Source: Candidatus Nitrosothermus koennekei
Lineage (GTDB): Archaea > Thermoproteota > Nitrososphaeria > Nitrososphaerales > Nitrosocaldaceae
Direction: 5' to 3'
Assembly (NCBI GenBank): GCA_013538715.1
Contig: JACAFH010000001.1
Location: 62,001-126,000, forward strand
DNA length: 64,000 nt
The translations under genes and the position numbers were made by a program. A model generated the notes under the pieces. It saw only the letters and a program-made list of their open reading frames with translations, did no database searches and had not been told where the DNA came from. This document shows, piece after piece, positions 37,097-46,123 of the stretch; position 1 is the first letter of the stretch, and each line of letters opens with the position of its first letter.

Positions 37097-37789
37097 TTGG
37101 ATCCACTAATATTATTAACTAAAGCGTATGAGGAAGGAAAGATAGAGAATAGACTATATAAGAATATACTTGAAAGGTTTAGATACGTTAAAGATGGAAT
37201 AACAAGGATAGAGAAAGCGTCTAAGATATTGTATCCTGAGTATTACATAGAACCAGCTCTTGTTACGAGTAGATCAAATAATGAACAAGGTATATTATTT
37301 GCAAGAACTATACCTTTGGTAATTGATAATAGAGTAAGAATTGTTATTGAGATAACCGCTCCATTAATAATATTTGGATTGAAAGGCACAATTCACGCAA
37401 TACTTGCTCATGAATTTTTGCATTATCTAGAATTCATCTCAAGGATTATAAGAATGGATATAATATCAGACGAGATATCTTACACGCTTTTTGAGAGTAA
37501 ATATTTAGATACCGAAAGATTATTGGATGCCAGGACGGTGTTTAATGATCGAGCGTTAATAAGATTATTAGAAAGAAAGATGAATGGCGAATTAAATGAT
37601 GAAAGACTCAAGAGGAAGAGTATAGAGCTATGGTTAGGAAAAGGATATCCTATTAAGATAATTCAGATAGAAGATAACATAACAAGGTTACCAATTGATG
37701 CTATAGTTAATACACCAATAGATGAAGGGTTAGAGAGTAAGATAAAAGATATACTAACAAGAATGAAGACTCGAAGAAAGAAAGGCTAG
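37097..37789 (+). CDS. HExxH-containing hypothetical protein
   Basis: 230 residues, not recognised by name. In the middle, ITAPLIIFGLKGTIHAILAH runs into the zinc-protease-like motif HEFLHYLE (about residues 112-119), after a hydrophobic stretch that could lie at a membrane. The C-terminal third is charged (LTRMKTRRKKG). A Glu or Asp as third ligand could come from DEISYTLFESKYLDTE. The TTG start is supported by the TATA spacing. It is followed after 32 bases by the nucleotidyltransferase-kinase gene on the same strand. Peptidase activity is an inference from one motif. Confidence 0.6.
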   Translation: MDPLILLTKAYEEGKIENRLYKNILERFRYVKDGITRIEKASKILYPEYYIEPALVTSRSNNEQGILFARTIPLVIDNRVRIVIEITAPLIIFGLKGTIHAILAHEFLHYLEFISRIIRMDIISDEISYTLFESKYLDTERLLDARTVFNDRALIRLLERKMNGELNDERLKRKSIELWLGKGYPIKIIQIEDNITRLPIDAIVNTPIDEGLESKIKDILTRMKTRRKKG

Positions 37790-37821
37790 AATATTTATAC
37801 CTATTGTTATAATCTAATCAT

Positions 37822-39423
37822 ATGCAAAGTATAATAAATGATAATGATAAGCAGCAACTTTTGGATCTAGCAAAGATAACTGCTAATAACTATAAGATAG
37901 AAGCATGCTGTATCTATGGTTCAAAAGTTGCAGGATACGCAAGACCAGATAGTGATTATGACATCTTATTAGTTCTTAAAGATTATAACGAACTAATAAA
38001 ATACATATATGTTCATGATAAAGATACATTAGATGCATCTCTTCTTATAGTTGATAGCAAAGCCCTCTTAAACGATGCTATAAAAGCATCTTTAGGAGAA
38101 TTTGTAGCAGGAAGATTATTACACCCTTATGAACCTTTAATAAATAATGAGTATCTAATCAATGTAGAGACTTTCTATAAGAAGAGAGTTATAATAGAAT
38201 GTATAATGGATCTAACAAAAACTGCTTTCTATAGAGATATAATAATACCAATAAGATACTTCTTACTAGCAAAGATAAAGAAGAGAGCAAAGATTTATCC
38301 TCACGCTTTATATAGTTATATAAAGACTTATACTTCAGAACAAGGTACGAAAAATCTAGAGATTAGTCTTAATGGTTTTACCAGAGCATTAAGAACTATC
38401 GAAGGAGAATATATAAGATTTTATGATAAGGATAATGTAATAGTAAATAAAGAGTTAAGAACCAAATTACTAAGCACTACATTCTCTGATGGACTGTTCG
38501 CTTATTTAGTCCATTTTTATGCAGGAAGAAAAACTTTGAATTTCTTTAAACAAGAAGCAAAATCCAAGATGATGAGGAGGAAAGAGATAAACTCTATTAA
38601 TTACGAATTTGTAAACCCAGAGAGTATACTATGGTTAGACGATACAATCTTACTTCATAAAGATGATTGGTTTAATGAATTATTAGAGAAGATGAATATT
38701 CATGAGTATAGTTTAAAGATTGATAAGATAGGAGATATACATGCTACAACTAAACTTTATACTATAAATAATAAACTAAAATTAGTAGGAAAATATTATG
38801 CTAGTAGAAAATCACTTAAATGGATAGGCCTGAATGTATGGATGATTAATATAAAAAAGTTTGATACAAATTCTACTGTAAGACAGAATAATGAATATAA
38901 AGCTATAAAGATTCTAAGACAGCTCTCCCTTAACGTTCCAGAGATAGTAGGTTTGTCATATAAGCATAAAATAACAATTACAAAGTATATAGAAGGAGTT
39001 ATATTAAATGATATAATACTTTCTATACTCCTTAATAAGAGCGAGGATACTAGTAAGATATATGAATTCGGTTCTCTACTTAATAAGATACATAAGCATG
39101 GTTATACAATTAGAGACACAAAAGCAAGTAATATTATAATAAATAATGATAAACTCTATTTAACAGATCTTGAACAGTTTGTCAAAAGTAATGATTTTAC
39201 ATGGGATTTGGTTTGTTTTCTATACTATTCATTAAAGTTTACAGATAATATAAGAGCAGCAAGAATGATAGTTAGAGCATTCCTTGATGGTTATTCTCAA
39301 GATATTGATAAAAAAGTCATAAAAGACGCTGCTCGTAAGAGATATATACCACAATTTTATCCAGCTATGACTTTAGATATTATAAAGGTTATTAGAGATG
39401 AGATATTAAACATCATTTCTTAG
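37822..39423 (+). CDS. Nucleotidyltransferase-kinase-like fusion protein
   Basis: 533 residues. Residues 25-110 form a minimal-type nucleotidyltransferase domain: YGSKVAGYARPDSDYDILL gives the GS motif (33-34) and the DxD pair Asp45/Asp47. A helical middle (120-290) is unassigned. Residues 305-480 look like a small protein kinase of the Bud32/RIO/APH type: NEYKAIKILRQLSLNVPEIV, ITKYIEGVILND, IHKHGYTIRDTKASNIII with Asp432 and Asn437, then LTDLEQF with Asp449 at the DFG place. The chain could modify its own kinase or a shared target. Activity unknown. The last 11 bases overlap the rps27ae stop. Confidence 0.75.
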   Translation: MQSIINDNDKQQLLDLAKITANNYKIEACCIYGSKVAGYARPDSDYDILLVLKDYNELIKYIYVHDKDTLDASLLIVDSKALLNDAIKASLGEFVAGRLLHPYEPLINNEYLINVETFYKKRVIIECIMDLTKTAFYRDIIIPIRYFLLAKIKKRAKIYPHALYSYIKTYTSEQGTKNLEISLNGFTRALRTIEGEYIRFYDKDNVIVNKELRTKLLSTTFSDGLFAYLVHFYAGRKTLNFFKQEAKSKMMRRKEINSINYEFVNPESILWLDDTILLHKDDWFNELLEKMNIHEYSLKIDKIGDIHATTKLYTINNKLKLVGKYYASRKSLKWIGLNVWMINIKKFDTNSTVRQNNEYKAIKILRQLSLNVPEIVGLSYKHKITITKYIEGVILNDIILSILLNKSEDTSKIYEFGSLLNKIHKHGYTIRDTKASNIIINNDKLYLTDLEQFVKSNDFTWDLVCFLYYSLKFTDNIRAARMIVRAFLDGYSQDIDKKVIKDAARKRYIPQFYPAMTLDIIKVIRDEILNIIS

Positions 39424-39586
39424 ATTTGAACTTTGTGTATCTACAAGCACCACAAGTGTATCTATCCTCATGTTCAGCCATAAAGTAACCTCTACCACAT
39501 CTAGGGCATTCTATCTTTAATCTTTTTACAGTATCCCCTTCAACCTTATAAAACTTGTAAACGCTTACAACCTTATGCTTGCTCAT
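39413..39586 (-). CDS. rps27ae: 30S ribosomal protein S27ae
   Basis: 57 residues with the zinc motif ECPRCGRGYFMAEHEDRYTC and CGACRYTKF, basic ends (MSKHKVVSVYKFYKVEG; TKFKSKK). This is the archaeal S27ae without the ubiquitin part. Found by reading the minus strand since it is below usual length cut-offs. It starts 14 bases inside the end of rps24e, the usual archaeal gene order. Confidence 0.93.
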   Translation of the reverse strand: MSKHKVVSVYKFYKVEGDTVKRLKIECPRCGRGYFMAEHEDRYTCGACRYTKFKSKK

Positions 39587-39878
39587 TCTTACTCTCCTTC
39601 TTCTCTTCTATTATTCCTGCTCTTTTTAATATATATTCTGGTAGATATTTCTTTGATACCTCTTTATCATCGTATATATATATAATAGCCTTTACATCTC
39701 TCTTACCATACTCACTAAGCATCTTGATAGGTATAACTACCTTATCTATACCAAGTTCGTTTTTTATAATATTTATAGCATCTTCCCTTGTTATCTTACC
39801 TGCCTTATCCTTAAAGATACATTCTATCTCTCTTCTCTTTAATAATAAGTTATTTCTATCGCTTATAATGTTTATCAT
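39573..39878 (-). CDS. rps24e: 30S ribosomal protein S24e
   Basis: About 101 residues from the ATG at 39878 (an in-frame TTG lies two codons upstream). Typical S24e: NNLLLKRREIECIFKDKAGK, TREDAINIIKNELGIDKVVI, IYIYDDKEVSKKYLPEYILKR and a Lys/Glu-rich tail. Operon with rps27ae, which it overlaps by 14 bases. Confidence 0.95.
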   Translation of the reverse strand: MINIISDRNNLLLKRREIECIFKDKAGKITREDAINIIKNELGIDKVVIPIKMLSEYGKRDVKAIIYIYDDKEVSKKYLPEYILKRAGIIEEKKESKNEQA

Positions 39879-39918
39879 ACTCAATACACTTGTATGAAAC
39901 TCTTATAAACGTATAGTT

Positions 39919-40482
39919 ATGAGCTATATTATGCAACGCTATATCATACACCTTGATAACAAAGGATTTAAGATAAATGATGCTAAGAATCTTCTTAACA
40001 AAGCAAGAAGTTTGTCTTTGAAAGGCTCTATAATAAGAGATGCTAGAGTTGCTCATACTCATATAGAGTTTGATGTTAGTATAGAGAGAGAAAAGATAAA
40101 AGAACTACTAAAGCATTTAGAAGAGATATCACCCCTAAAGAGATGTATTGAGATTAATGAGAAGAATTTAGAGAAGGACGAAGCAATAAGGTATGCTAGA
40201 GAATTATTTAACGAGGAACGTTATTGGGAGTGTCATGAGGTATTGGAATGCGTATGGAAGAATAGCAAGAATGATGAGAAGTATACAATACAAGGTATAA
40301 TATTGATAGCAGCTGCTTTTGTTCATATACAAAAAGAAGAGATAGAGATAGCATATAATATATTTAAAAGGGCCATACCTAAATTAAGGTTAGATAGATA
40401 TAGAGGAATTGAAGTGGTAAAGCTAAGAGAGATTATAGATGAGATTATTACAAATAAGAAGATTATATACTTTAAGATCTAA
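39919..40482 (+). CDS. DUF309 domain protein
   Basis: 187 residues. The second half carries the DUF309 signature: ARELFNEERYWECHEVLECVWKN, then IQGIILIAAAFVHIQKEE, an all-helical domain with conserved His and Glu and no known reaction. The first 90 residues form a small alpha-beta domain (IIHLDNKGFKINDAKNLLNKA) that I do not recognise. It is divergent from rps24e and its last 11 bases overlap the apgM stop. Confidence 0.8.
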   Translation: MSYIMQRYIIHLDNKGFKINDAKNLLNKARSLSLKGSIIRDARVAHTHIEFDVSIEREKIKELLKHLEEISPLKRCIEINEKNLEKDEAIRYARELFNEERYWECHEVLECVWKNSKNDEKYTIQGIILIAAAFVHIQKEEIEIAYNIFKRAIPKLRLDRYRGIEVVKLREIIDEIITNKKIIYFKI

Positions 40483-41710
40483 GTAAGGTTAGGGCTTTAT
40501 CAATAACTTGATAGCCCATAAGAGTATTTAAAGAACCCCTTTTTGCATAGTGTTCGGTAAACCTTTGTGAGTCATCCCTCTCTATCTTATCACTTGAGAT
40601 TAGCAATGGTATAGGATCTGCGCTATGTCCTTTCTTTATACATGGTGTTGAGTGATCACCTGAAATAATTACTGTTGCATCTGTATTGAGATTACCAAAG
40701 AACCTCTTGTCTATATCTTCTATACTCTTCTTTTTGCCCCATGCATCTCCATCATGTCCAAACTCATCTGGACCTTTTAGATGAACATAAACTACATCAT
40801 AATTATCAAGTATCTTACTAACTCTTGACGCCTTTGCTTCATAATCTAGCATTCTTTCTCCTTCAATAAAAGGCATCTTAAGGACTTTTGCTATACCTTT
40901 CTCAACTGGCATGTCAACTATACATGAAAATCTTAGAGAGTATTTATCATCTATGCTCTCCAATTCTGGAACCTTATTACCTGCATCTCTTAACAATATA
41001 CAATTTGCCTCTAACATCCCATTCTTTCTTCTCTCTAGATTAACCTCATGCTCTCTCATAACCTTGATTGCTTGTTCTGTAAACTGATTTACTAGAAATG
41101 CTGCCCTCTTCGATGCATTGTTGTTATCCAAACCTTTACATCTTTGTATCTTCATACTACTCTTGGATTTTGCTATACCCATCCCTTTTACTCTTTCATA
41201 AGCTGGATCTGTATTTGATATCTCAGCAGATAACGCTTTATCACTCCTAATCCTTAAGACTACCCTATGTCCTGTTGTATGGACCAATTCAAATTCTGCA
41301 GAATCTAATTTTACTTCTTTCTTTATTGTGTCTACAAGTCTTACCGCTTCTTCTTTTGTTAGACTTCTTCCAACTCTTCTATCTACTATCCTATTATTGT
41401 TATCTATAGTAGCAAAATTTCCTCTTAAAGCCAAGTCGCCATCTTTGATATCAATATTACAACCAATAGATTCTATGACACCTCTACCAACATACTCTTC
41501 ATGTTTAAATTTATACCCAAGCATATTAAAAACTGCAATGTCTGACTCTGGTGGAATCTTCTTTCCTACACTATATACCATCCCCATTACCCCTTCTCTA
41601 GCCAATCTATCCATATTTGGAGTATAAGCCGCTTCTAATGGGGTAAGATAATTAAGTGAAGGGTGAGGTAGATCTCCAATACCATCAAGCAATACGTATA
41701 CGAGTTTCAT
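40472..41710 (-). CDS. apgM: 2,3-bisphosphoglycerate-independent phosphoglycerate mutase, archaeal
   Basis: Interconverts 3- and 2-phosphoglycerate. 412 residues of the alkaline phosphatase superfamily. The N-terminal YVLLDGIGDLPHPSLNYLTPLEAA holds the metal-binding Asp; ESDIAVFNMLGY has the catalytic Ser; VHLKGPDEFGHDG and IISGDHSTPCIKKGHSADP supply the further metal ligands. Length and motifs fit aPGAM and not the longer bacterial iPGM. Confidence 0.94.
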   Translation of the reverse strand: MKLVYVLLDGIGDLPHPSLNYLTPLEAAYTPNMDRLAREGVMGMVYSVGKKIPPESDIAVFNMLGYKFKHEEYVGRGVIESIGCNIDIKDGDLALRGNFATIDNNNRIVDRRVGRSLTKEEAVRLVDTIKKEVKLDSAEFELVHTTGHRVVLRIRSDKALSAEISNTDPAYERVKGMGIAKSKSSMKIQRCKGLDNNNASKRAAFLVNQFTEQAIKVMREHEVNLERRKNGMLEANCILLRDAGNKVPELESIDDKYSLRFSCIVDMPVEKGIAKVLKMPFIEGERMLDYEAKASRVSKILDNYDVVYVHLKGPDEFGHDGDAWGKKKSIEDIDKRFFGNLNTDATVIISGDHSTPCIKKGHSADPIPLLISSDKIERDDSQRFTEHYAKRGSLNTLMGYQVIDKALTLLRS

Positions 41711-41880
41711 GTATATAGGTTATACATTTATTGATTTATAAGTGTAAAGGAGAATAAGCATATATTATCTCTAATGTAAAAATGGTTTGACAAATATAAT
41801 TATTAATACCAAAGACGAAACGATCCTATGCTAATTATTTATATAAAGTGTTATATTCACGTAACGGAGAGGTGTATATC

Positions 41881-42867
41881 TTGAGTGAGATGAGATATGA
41901 TGATATATTAGGTAAACTTGTAATAATACCATCTAAATCAAGCGAGATTAATGGTAAATGTCCATATTGTTTAGGTAACGAGAATCTAGATAAACCTGTA
42001 ATAGTAGCTTTAGTATCAGATGGTAATATACTTAAGAAGGTTTATGAGCATACAGAAAGCAGAGATTGGAAAGTTAGGGTATTTGAGAGCGAGAAACCTA
42101 TAGTTGCAATATCTAATGGTAAGGTCTCTAATGAGAATGATATTGCATATGGATATCATTATGTACTTGCTCTTACACCAGATCATCAATCTCCATGTAA
42201 ATTACCTATAGATCAATGGATTAATATATTACTAATCTTGCAAGATACAATAAAATTGCTATATACTAAAAAAGGAGTATCTTATGTTGCTGTTTATATG
42301 AATAACATGAAGAATTCTCACCCTCACATTGATATAATAACATTCTCAAAAATACCACCAGCTATAGAGAAAGAAGCAGAATCAATAAATAGAAGTACTA
42401 TTGATAATGGAACATGTCCAATCTGTAAACTAACTAATGATTCGAGTGAGAGAAGTATATTTGAGTATAAGAACTTTATTGCCATATGCCCGTGGTCATC
42501 TAAACATGAATACGAATTTATGATCATACCAAAGAGGCATCTATCCCATTTTGTTTCCCTAACGCAGAAAGATATAAATGAATTAGCATTAGTTATGAGA
42601 GTAACACTTGGCGGATTATATAATACTCTACAACATTCCAATACATCAAATCATGACGAATTTAATCTAATCTTTCATTTACCACCAGAAAAGAAACAAA
42701 ATAAACAATTTCATTGGTATATAGATGTCTATCCAATAAATAAAATACAGAATGTCCTTGCAAGTGAGTTCGATATACACATTAATGAGTTGAAACCGGA
42801 AGAGGCTACTGTAGAGTTATCGAAAGCAGCAAGGAGAGAGTTTGCTGATCTAATGGGTATAAGATAG
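41881..42867 (+). CDS. GalT-like HIT-superfamily nucleotidyltransferase
   Basis: 328 residues from the TTG at 41881, chosen because GGAGAGGTG (41865-41873) is a well-placed ribosome-binding site and the TATA box (ATTTATATAAAG, about 41837) puts the transcript start near 41866; the GTG at 41848 would lie before it. The architecture is galactose-1-phosphate uridylyltransferase: zinc CPYC early, NSHPHIDIITFSK in the middle, a second CPIC about residue 195, and FHWYIDVYP. The catalytic HPH is kept but the following Gly-Gln of GalT (HPHGQ) is Ile-Asp. It may act on another NDP-sugar or be an ADP-glucose phosphorylase-like enzyme. Confidence 0.75.
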   Translation: MSEMRYDDILGKLVIIPSKSSEINGKCPYCLGNENLDKPVIVALVSDGNILKKVYEHTESRDWKVRVFESEKPIVAISNGKVSNENDIAYGYHYVLALTPDHQSPCKLPIDQWINILLILQDTIKLLYTKKGVSYVAVYMNNMKNSHPHIDIITFSKIPPAIEKEAESINRSTIDNGTCPICKLTNDSSERSIFEYKNFIAICPWSSKHEYEFMIIPKRHLSHFVSLTQKDINELALVMRVTLGGLYNTLQHSNTSNHDEFNLIFHLPPEKKQNKQFHWYIDVYPINKIQNVLASEFDIHINELKPEEATVELSKAARREFADLMGIR

Positions 42868-42903
42868 TTTATTTTATTAATGAGTTAAGCAAAAGAATTT
42901 AGT

Positions 42904-43347
42904 ATGAAACCAGAAATAGGGCTTGCATTCGCATCATTAGCATTAGCATTAATGTTTGCATTCTATATTATATCATTATTTATCGTATTTACAAAAGAGA
43001 TTGGAATAGGAACGGCAGAGATATTATTATTATCACAACAAAAGATATTTATTGGAACTACAGTCCTTGGTTTACCGAGTATAGGATTATCGATAACTAC
43101 ATTCATCTTAGGTAAACGTAATGCATTAAAGTTAGTAAGTATAGTTCTTATGATACAAGGTATAGTAATGATTGGAGGCATGTTAACTGCGCTTTCTATA
43201 AGTAATGGATTTATAGAGGAGTATAAAAAATTACAGATAGAATATGTTCCACAATTATTTATATTGGGTTCTATAGTACCACTTGGGCTCGGTATAAGGT
43301 TATTTATGTTAAAACCAGAAAAAAGGAGCAGATTCTTTACTACCTAA
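42904..43347 (+). CDS. Four-helix membrane protein, unknown
   Basis: 147 residues with four hydrophobic helices (about 5-28, 48-68, 78-98, 116-136) and a basic tail (KPEKRSRF). I see no catalytic or metal motif and do not recognise a family. It may be co-transcribed with the GalT-like gene 36 bases upstream. Its stop overlaps the end of the reductase gene by four bases. Confidence 0.65.
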   Translation: MKPEIGLAFASLALALMFAFYIISLFIVFTKEIGIGTAEILLLSQQKIFIGTTVLGLPSIGLSITTFILGKRNALKLVSIVLMIQGIVMIGGMLTALSISNGFIEEYKKLQIEYVPQLFILGSIVPLGLGIRLFMLKPEKRSRFFTT

Positions 43348-44183
43348 CCGTATGATTCGTATCTTATATCATATGTACCATCTGCTCTTTTCTTCTTTTC
43401 CTCAACGAAGCCTAAAGGTTCAAGTTGTTGTAAAACTGCATCTACAGTACCTTGCCATCCACAAATATAGAACATAGTATTCTCTGGTGTTATCTTCTCA
43501 CCTACAAGTTTTTCTAAATTAGATCTGTCAGTTAATGGGTCTTTCTTTAGGAATGATTCTACCCTTCCTTTTTGGCCACTCCACGATCTATTAAGCCATT
43601 CGTCTGGTCTACTAATACTCGCTCTATATCTAAAATTAAACTCACCTTTATCAATACTCTCTTCTTCTAGATCTTGTAACATCTCTCTATAGCTTAATTC
43701 GTCCACATAACTAGCCCCATGTAACACTACTACTTCCCTCTTATCTCTACTAGCTTTTAGATGTAGCGCCATACTTATGAATGGAGCTAAACCAGTACCT
43801 CCACCCATCATAACTATCCTTCTATCTTCTTTCTTTCCATTAGGCCATTTATCTATTAAACCAAAAGGTCCAGTTGGTTTAAGCCAATATATCTCATCGC
43901 CTTCTTTTCTATCAAACAACTCTGTAGTAAATCTCCCTGGCACAGGTTTCTTAACCCATCTTATAATTAGTTCAAAGTGTTTCTTTATTTCTGGCGGTGA
44001 TGCTATTGAATACGCTCTTCTAACTATCTTACCATTTTCACTCTTTACTGGTAAGCCTAAAGTAACAAACTGCCCTGCTCTAAAATCTGGTACTTGACCC
44101 TCTAGTGGCTTTATTCTAAATAAGGCCAAATCTTCTTTTAACACTCTTATGAATGATATTATACCCTTATTATCTACTACCAA
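43344..44183 (-). CDS. Ferredoxin-NADP reductase-like flavoprotein
   Basis: 279 residues. The FAD domain has RRAYSIASPPE (RxYS) and GRFTTELFDRKEGDEIYWLKP. The NAD(P) domain has MMGGGTGLAPFISM, VVLHGASYVDELSYREML and the C-terminal FYICGWQGTVDAVLQQL, as in bacterial-type FNR (FpR-like, CGWxxMI). It transfers electrons between NAD(P)H and ferredoxin or flavodoxin; the 7Fe ferredoxin at 62057 is a possible partner. Start is TTG; no in-frame ATG is near. Confidence 0.88.
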   Translation of the reverse strand: MVVDNKGIISFIRVLKEDLALFRIKPLEGQVPDFRAGQFVTLGLPVKSENGKIVRRAYSIASPPEIKKHFELIIRWVKKPVPGRFTTELFDRKEGDEIYWLKPTGPFGLIDKWPNGKKEDRRIVMMGGGTGLAPFISMALHLKASRDKREVVVLHGASYVDELSYREMLQDLEEESIDKGEFNFRYRASISRPDEWLNRSWSGQKGRVESFLKKDPLTDRSNLEKLVGEKITPENTMFYICGWQGTVDAVLQQLEPLGFVEEKKKRADGTYDIRYESYG

Positions 44184-44288
44184 TTTTTATCTAATACATT
44201 ACAATTGCTAGATCTATAAATATATTTTGCAATAGCTGATATTATGATTTAGGTTTTGTTTATATTAATTATTAAATATGTTAATAGT

Positions 44289-45112
44289 GGGATTGTCAAG
44301 ATAATACTGATGACATAATTACTAATCTAATTAGAATGGCAATATAGGGAAGTAGATAATAATGCTATGCTAATAAATGGGATGCTAACATAACATCTTG
44401 TAGTAGATAGGTTAAGCAGTTAAAGATCAATAGTATATACTATCAACAACTTCTATACGCCTATCACATCAATCAATATTCTCTTAATATCATCAAGTTA
44501 TATAATCCTATGAATACTGTTAGGAACTCTGTTATAGCGTATAGATGATCTTAATTGAAAGTTATTATAGAATGCTTTAGCATCTCTAATATTACAAAAC
44601 CAGAATTCTATACTATTCTTCTTCCCTCTAGTTATCTGCTCGTACTCTAAGCCTAGATTCTTTAATGCATCTACATTGTCCATTATCTACTAGTATCAAT
44701 GGCTTATTCTCACAATAAAGTATCTTCTTTAGGAATAGTTCTACATCCAACGAGTTTGTATATGATACTTAAGCAAGTATCTCTTTTTTGTATCTATATC
44801 TAGCATAATACATAAACATGATCACCATTTAGTCTTGCTTATCTATTGCAATAATTCTTCTATACTTCCTTTCAGGCTCCTTAATTAAGAACGTTCTTAG
44901 GAGCATTATACCACTGCCTAACAGCTTCATATGATAATCCCTTCAATTTGGATATACTTCGCAATGATAAGCCAGAGGTATGCATCAAGCTGCTAGTATC
45001 TTACCCTCCAAAGGTACCTTATTCCTCTTTATACTAGATTCTCTTTGTAATTTAATGCATTTATGAGGTTAATTAGAACAAACTATAGCATAAATGTTAT
45101 CTTGACAATCCC
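44289..45112 (-). mobile_element. Dead IS6-like insertion sequence
   Basis: Perfect 16-bp terminal inverted repeats, GGGATTGTCAAGATAA (44289-44304) and its complement (45097-45112), bound an 824-bp element, the IS6 size. On the minus strand the transposase is recognisable in pieces: SLRSISKLKGLSYEAVRQWY (N-terminal helix-turn-helix), RRIIAIDK (first Asp), VELFLKKILYCENKPLILVD (second Asp), then after a frameshift near 44683 ALKNLGLEYEQITRGKKNSI, EFWF (Glu) and AFYNNFQLRSSI. Two in-frame stops and the frameshift make it inactive. No target-site duplication was found. Confidence 0.85.
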
Positions 45113-45119
45113 GCTAAAG

Positions 45120-45191
45120 GAGACTAAGGTTTATCTGATTGGTGTAAATGTGGCATATCTTTGGTTGTTCATAGCTGTTGCTTTGTCTTAA
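45120..45191 (+). mobile_element. Fragment of a second IS6-like transposase
   Basis: Directly beyond the right end of the dead element, the plus strand reads ETKVYLIGVNVAYLWLFIAV before a stop. This matches the DETKV-G--vYLWvAID block around the first catalytic Asp of IS6-like transposases and lies in opposite orientation to the neighbouring element. It is a short relic of another copy, perhaps the one into which the element jumped. Confidence 0.55.
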
Positions 45192-45467
45192 CATTATGTT
45201 ATGAGTGAGGTAAAAATGAGGAATAAAGAAGAAGAAAGGATAGGAATAGGGGCAGAGAAGGAGAGGGGCAAGAAACGCTTTGTTGTGTGATTCCGAATAC
45301 TCTTTCTTAATTCTTTTTGGACGAAATGATGATAGGTACAGATCATAATAACTTTATTACATATATACCCCAATAATCTGCTTATTTCTCAAGGCATGCA
45401 AGAGCATGTATATGTTTATAATCTAGCGTTCTTCGATATATATATGAGTTATAGTAAATTATATACT
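45192..45467. other. Intergenic region before the metzincin gene
   Basis: Holds a purine-rich stretch with a 29-codon frame (45201-45290, start MSEVKMRNKEEERIGIGAEK) that I cannot assign, and AT-rich sequence around 45350-45370 that may be the promoter of the protease gene. Composition is less AT-rich than the chromosome around it, in keeping with imported DNA. Confidence 0.4.
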
Positions 45468-46118
45468 ATGTCAATAATAGATAACATAAGAGGATTAGCG
45501 ATCATAACAGTAGCATCAATAACAATTATACTCTTACCTATAACATCTGTATATGCTACAGATTATTACTCAGGACGTCGATGGGGTGGCACTACTGTTG
45601 ATCTATGTTATGATGCTTACGGTCTAAGTTCTCTTAGAATAGATGGTCAGATCAATCAATATACAAAGGTCCAGCAACAGATAGACATAGCAAGGAATGA
45701 TTGGAATAATCTGCCATCAAGATTCACATTGAATAAGGTAAGAAGTGATCAGTGGTGCATAAACTGGGTCTATGGTGCAAATAGAGGTTATAACGGACCA
45801 GCAGCTGAAACAATGTTATGTATAAATTCTGTATCAACATGCTATTACAGTTTTGATAATATGCCTAGCGATAATATAGTAAAGGCTGCTGTAACATTCA
45901 ATACCTATGATTCATGGAGCACCACACGAGAATGTACCTCATGGGCAGATGAGGATGGACCATGGACATTGAATTATGTTGCAAGACATGAGTTTGGTCA
46001 TTGGGTAGCATTTAAGCATACTGCTACGGTATCTGTCATGTACTACCTCTATAACTGTAATTATAGAGATTCTATAAAACAACACGATAGTGATTCTCTA
46101 ACCTCTATATATGGGTGA
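45468..46118 (+). CDS. Secreted metzincin-like zinc protease
   Basis: 216 residues from the ATG at 45468 (MSIIDNIRG followed by a hydrophobic core up to SVYA, a clear signal peptide); the open frame extends 24 codons further to 45396 without a better signal. The catalytic site is HEFGHWVAFKH (His174, Glu175, His178, His184), the metzincin zinc motif with Ala in place of the usual Gly. A Met-turn (SVMYYLY, Met191) follows. VDLCYDAYG and ARNDWNNLPSRF precede it, like the matrixin core. Six to seven Cys suggest disulfides. It overlaps the next gene by four bases and lies in an island of transposon debris. Confidence 0.75.
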   Translation: MSIIDNIRGLAIITVASITIILLPITSVYATDYYSGRRWGGTTVDLCYDAYGLSSLRIDGQINQYTKVQQQIDIARNDWNNLPSRFTLNKVRSDQWCINWVYGANRGYNGPAAETMLCINSVSTCYYSFDNMPSDNIVKAAVTFNTYDSWSTTRECTSWADEDGPWTLNYVARHEFGHWVAFKHTATVSVMYYLYNCNYRDSIKQHDSDSLTSIYG

Positions 46119-46123
46119 TAGAG

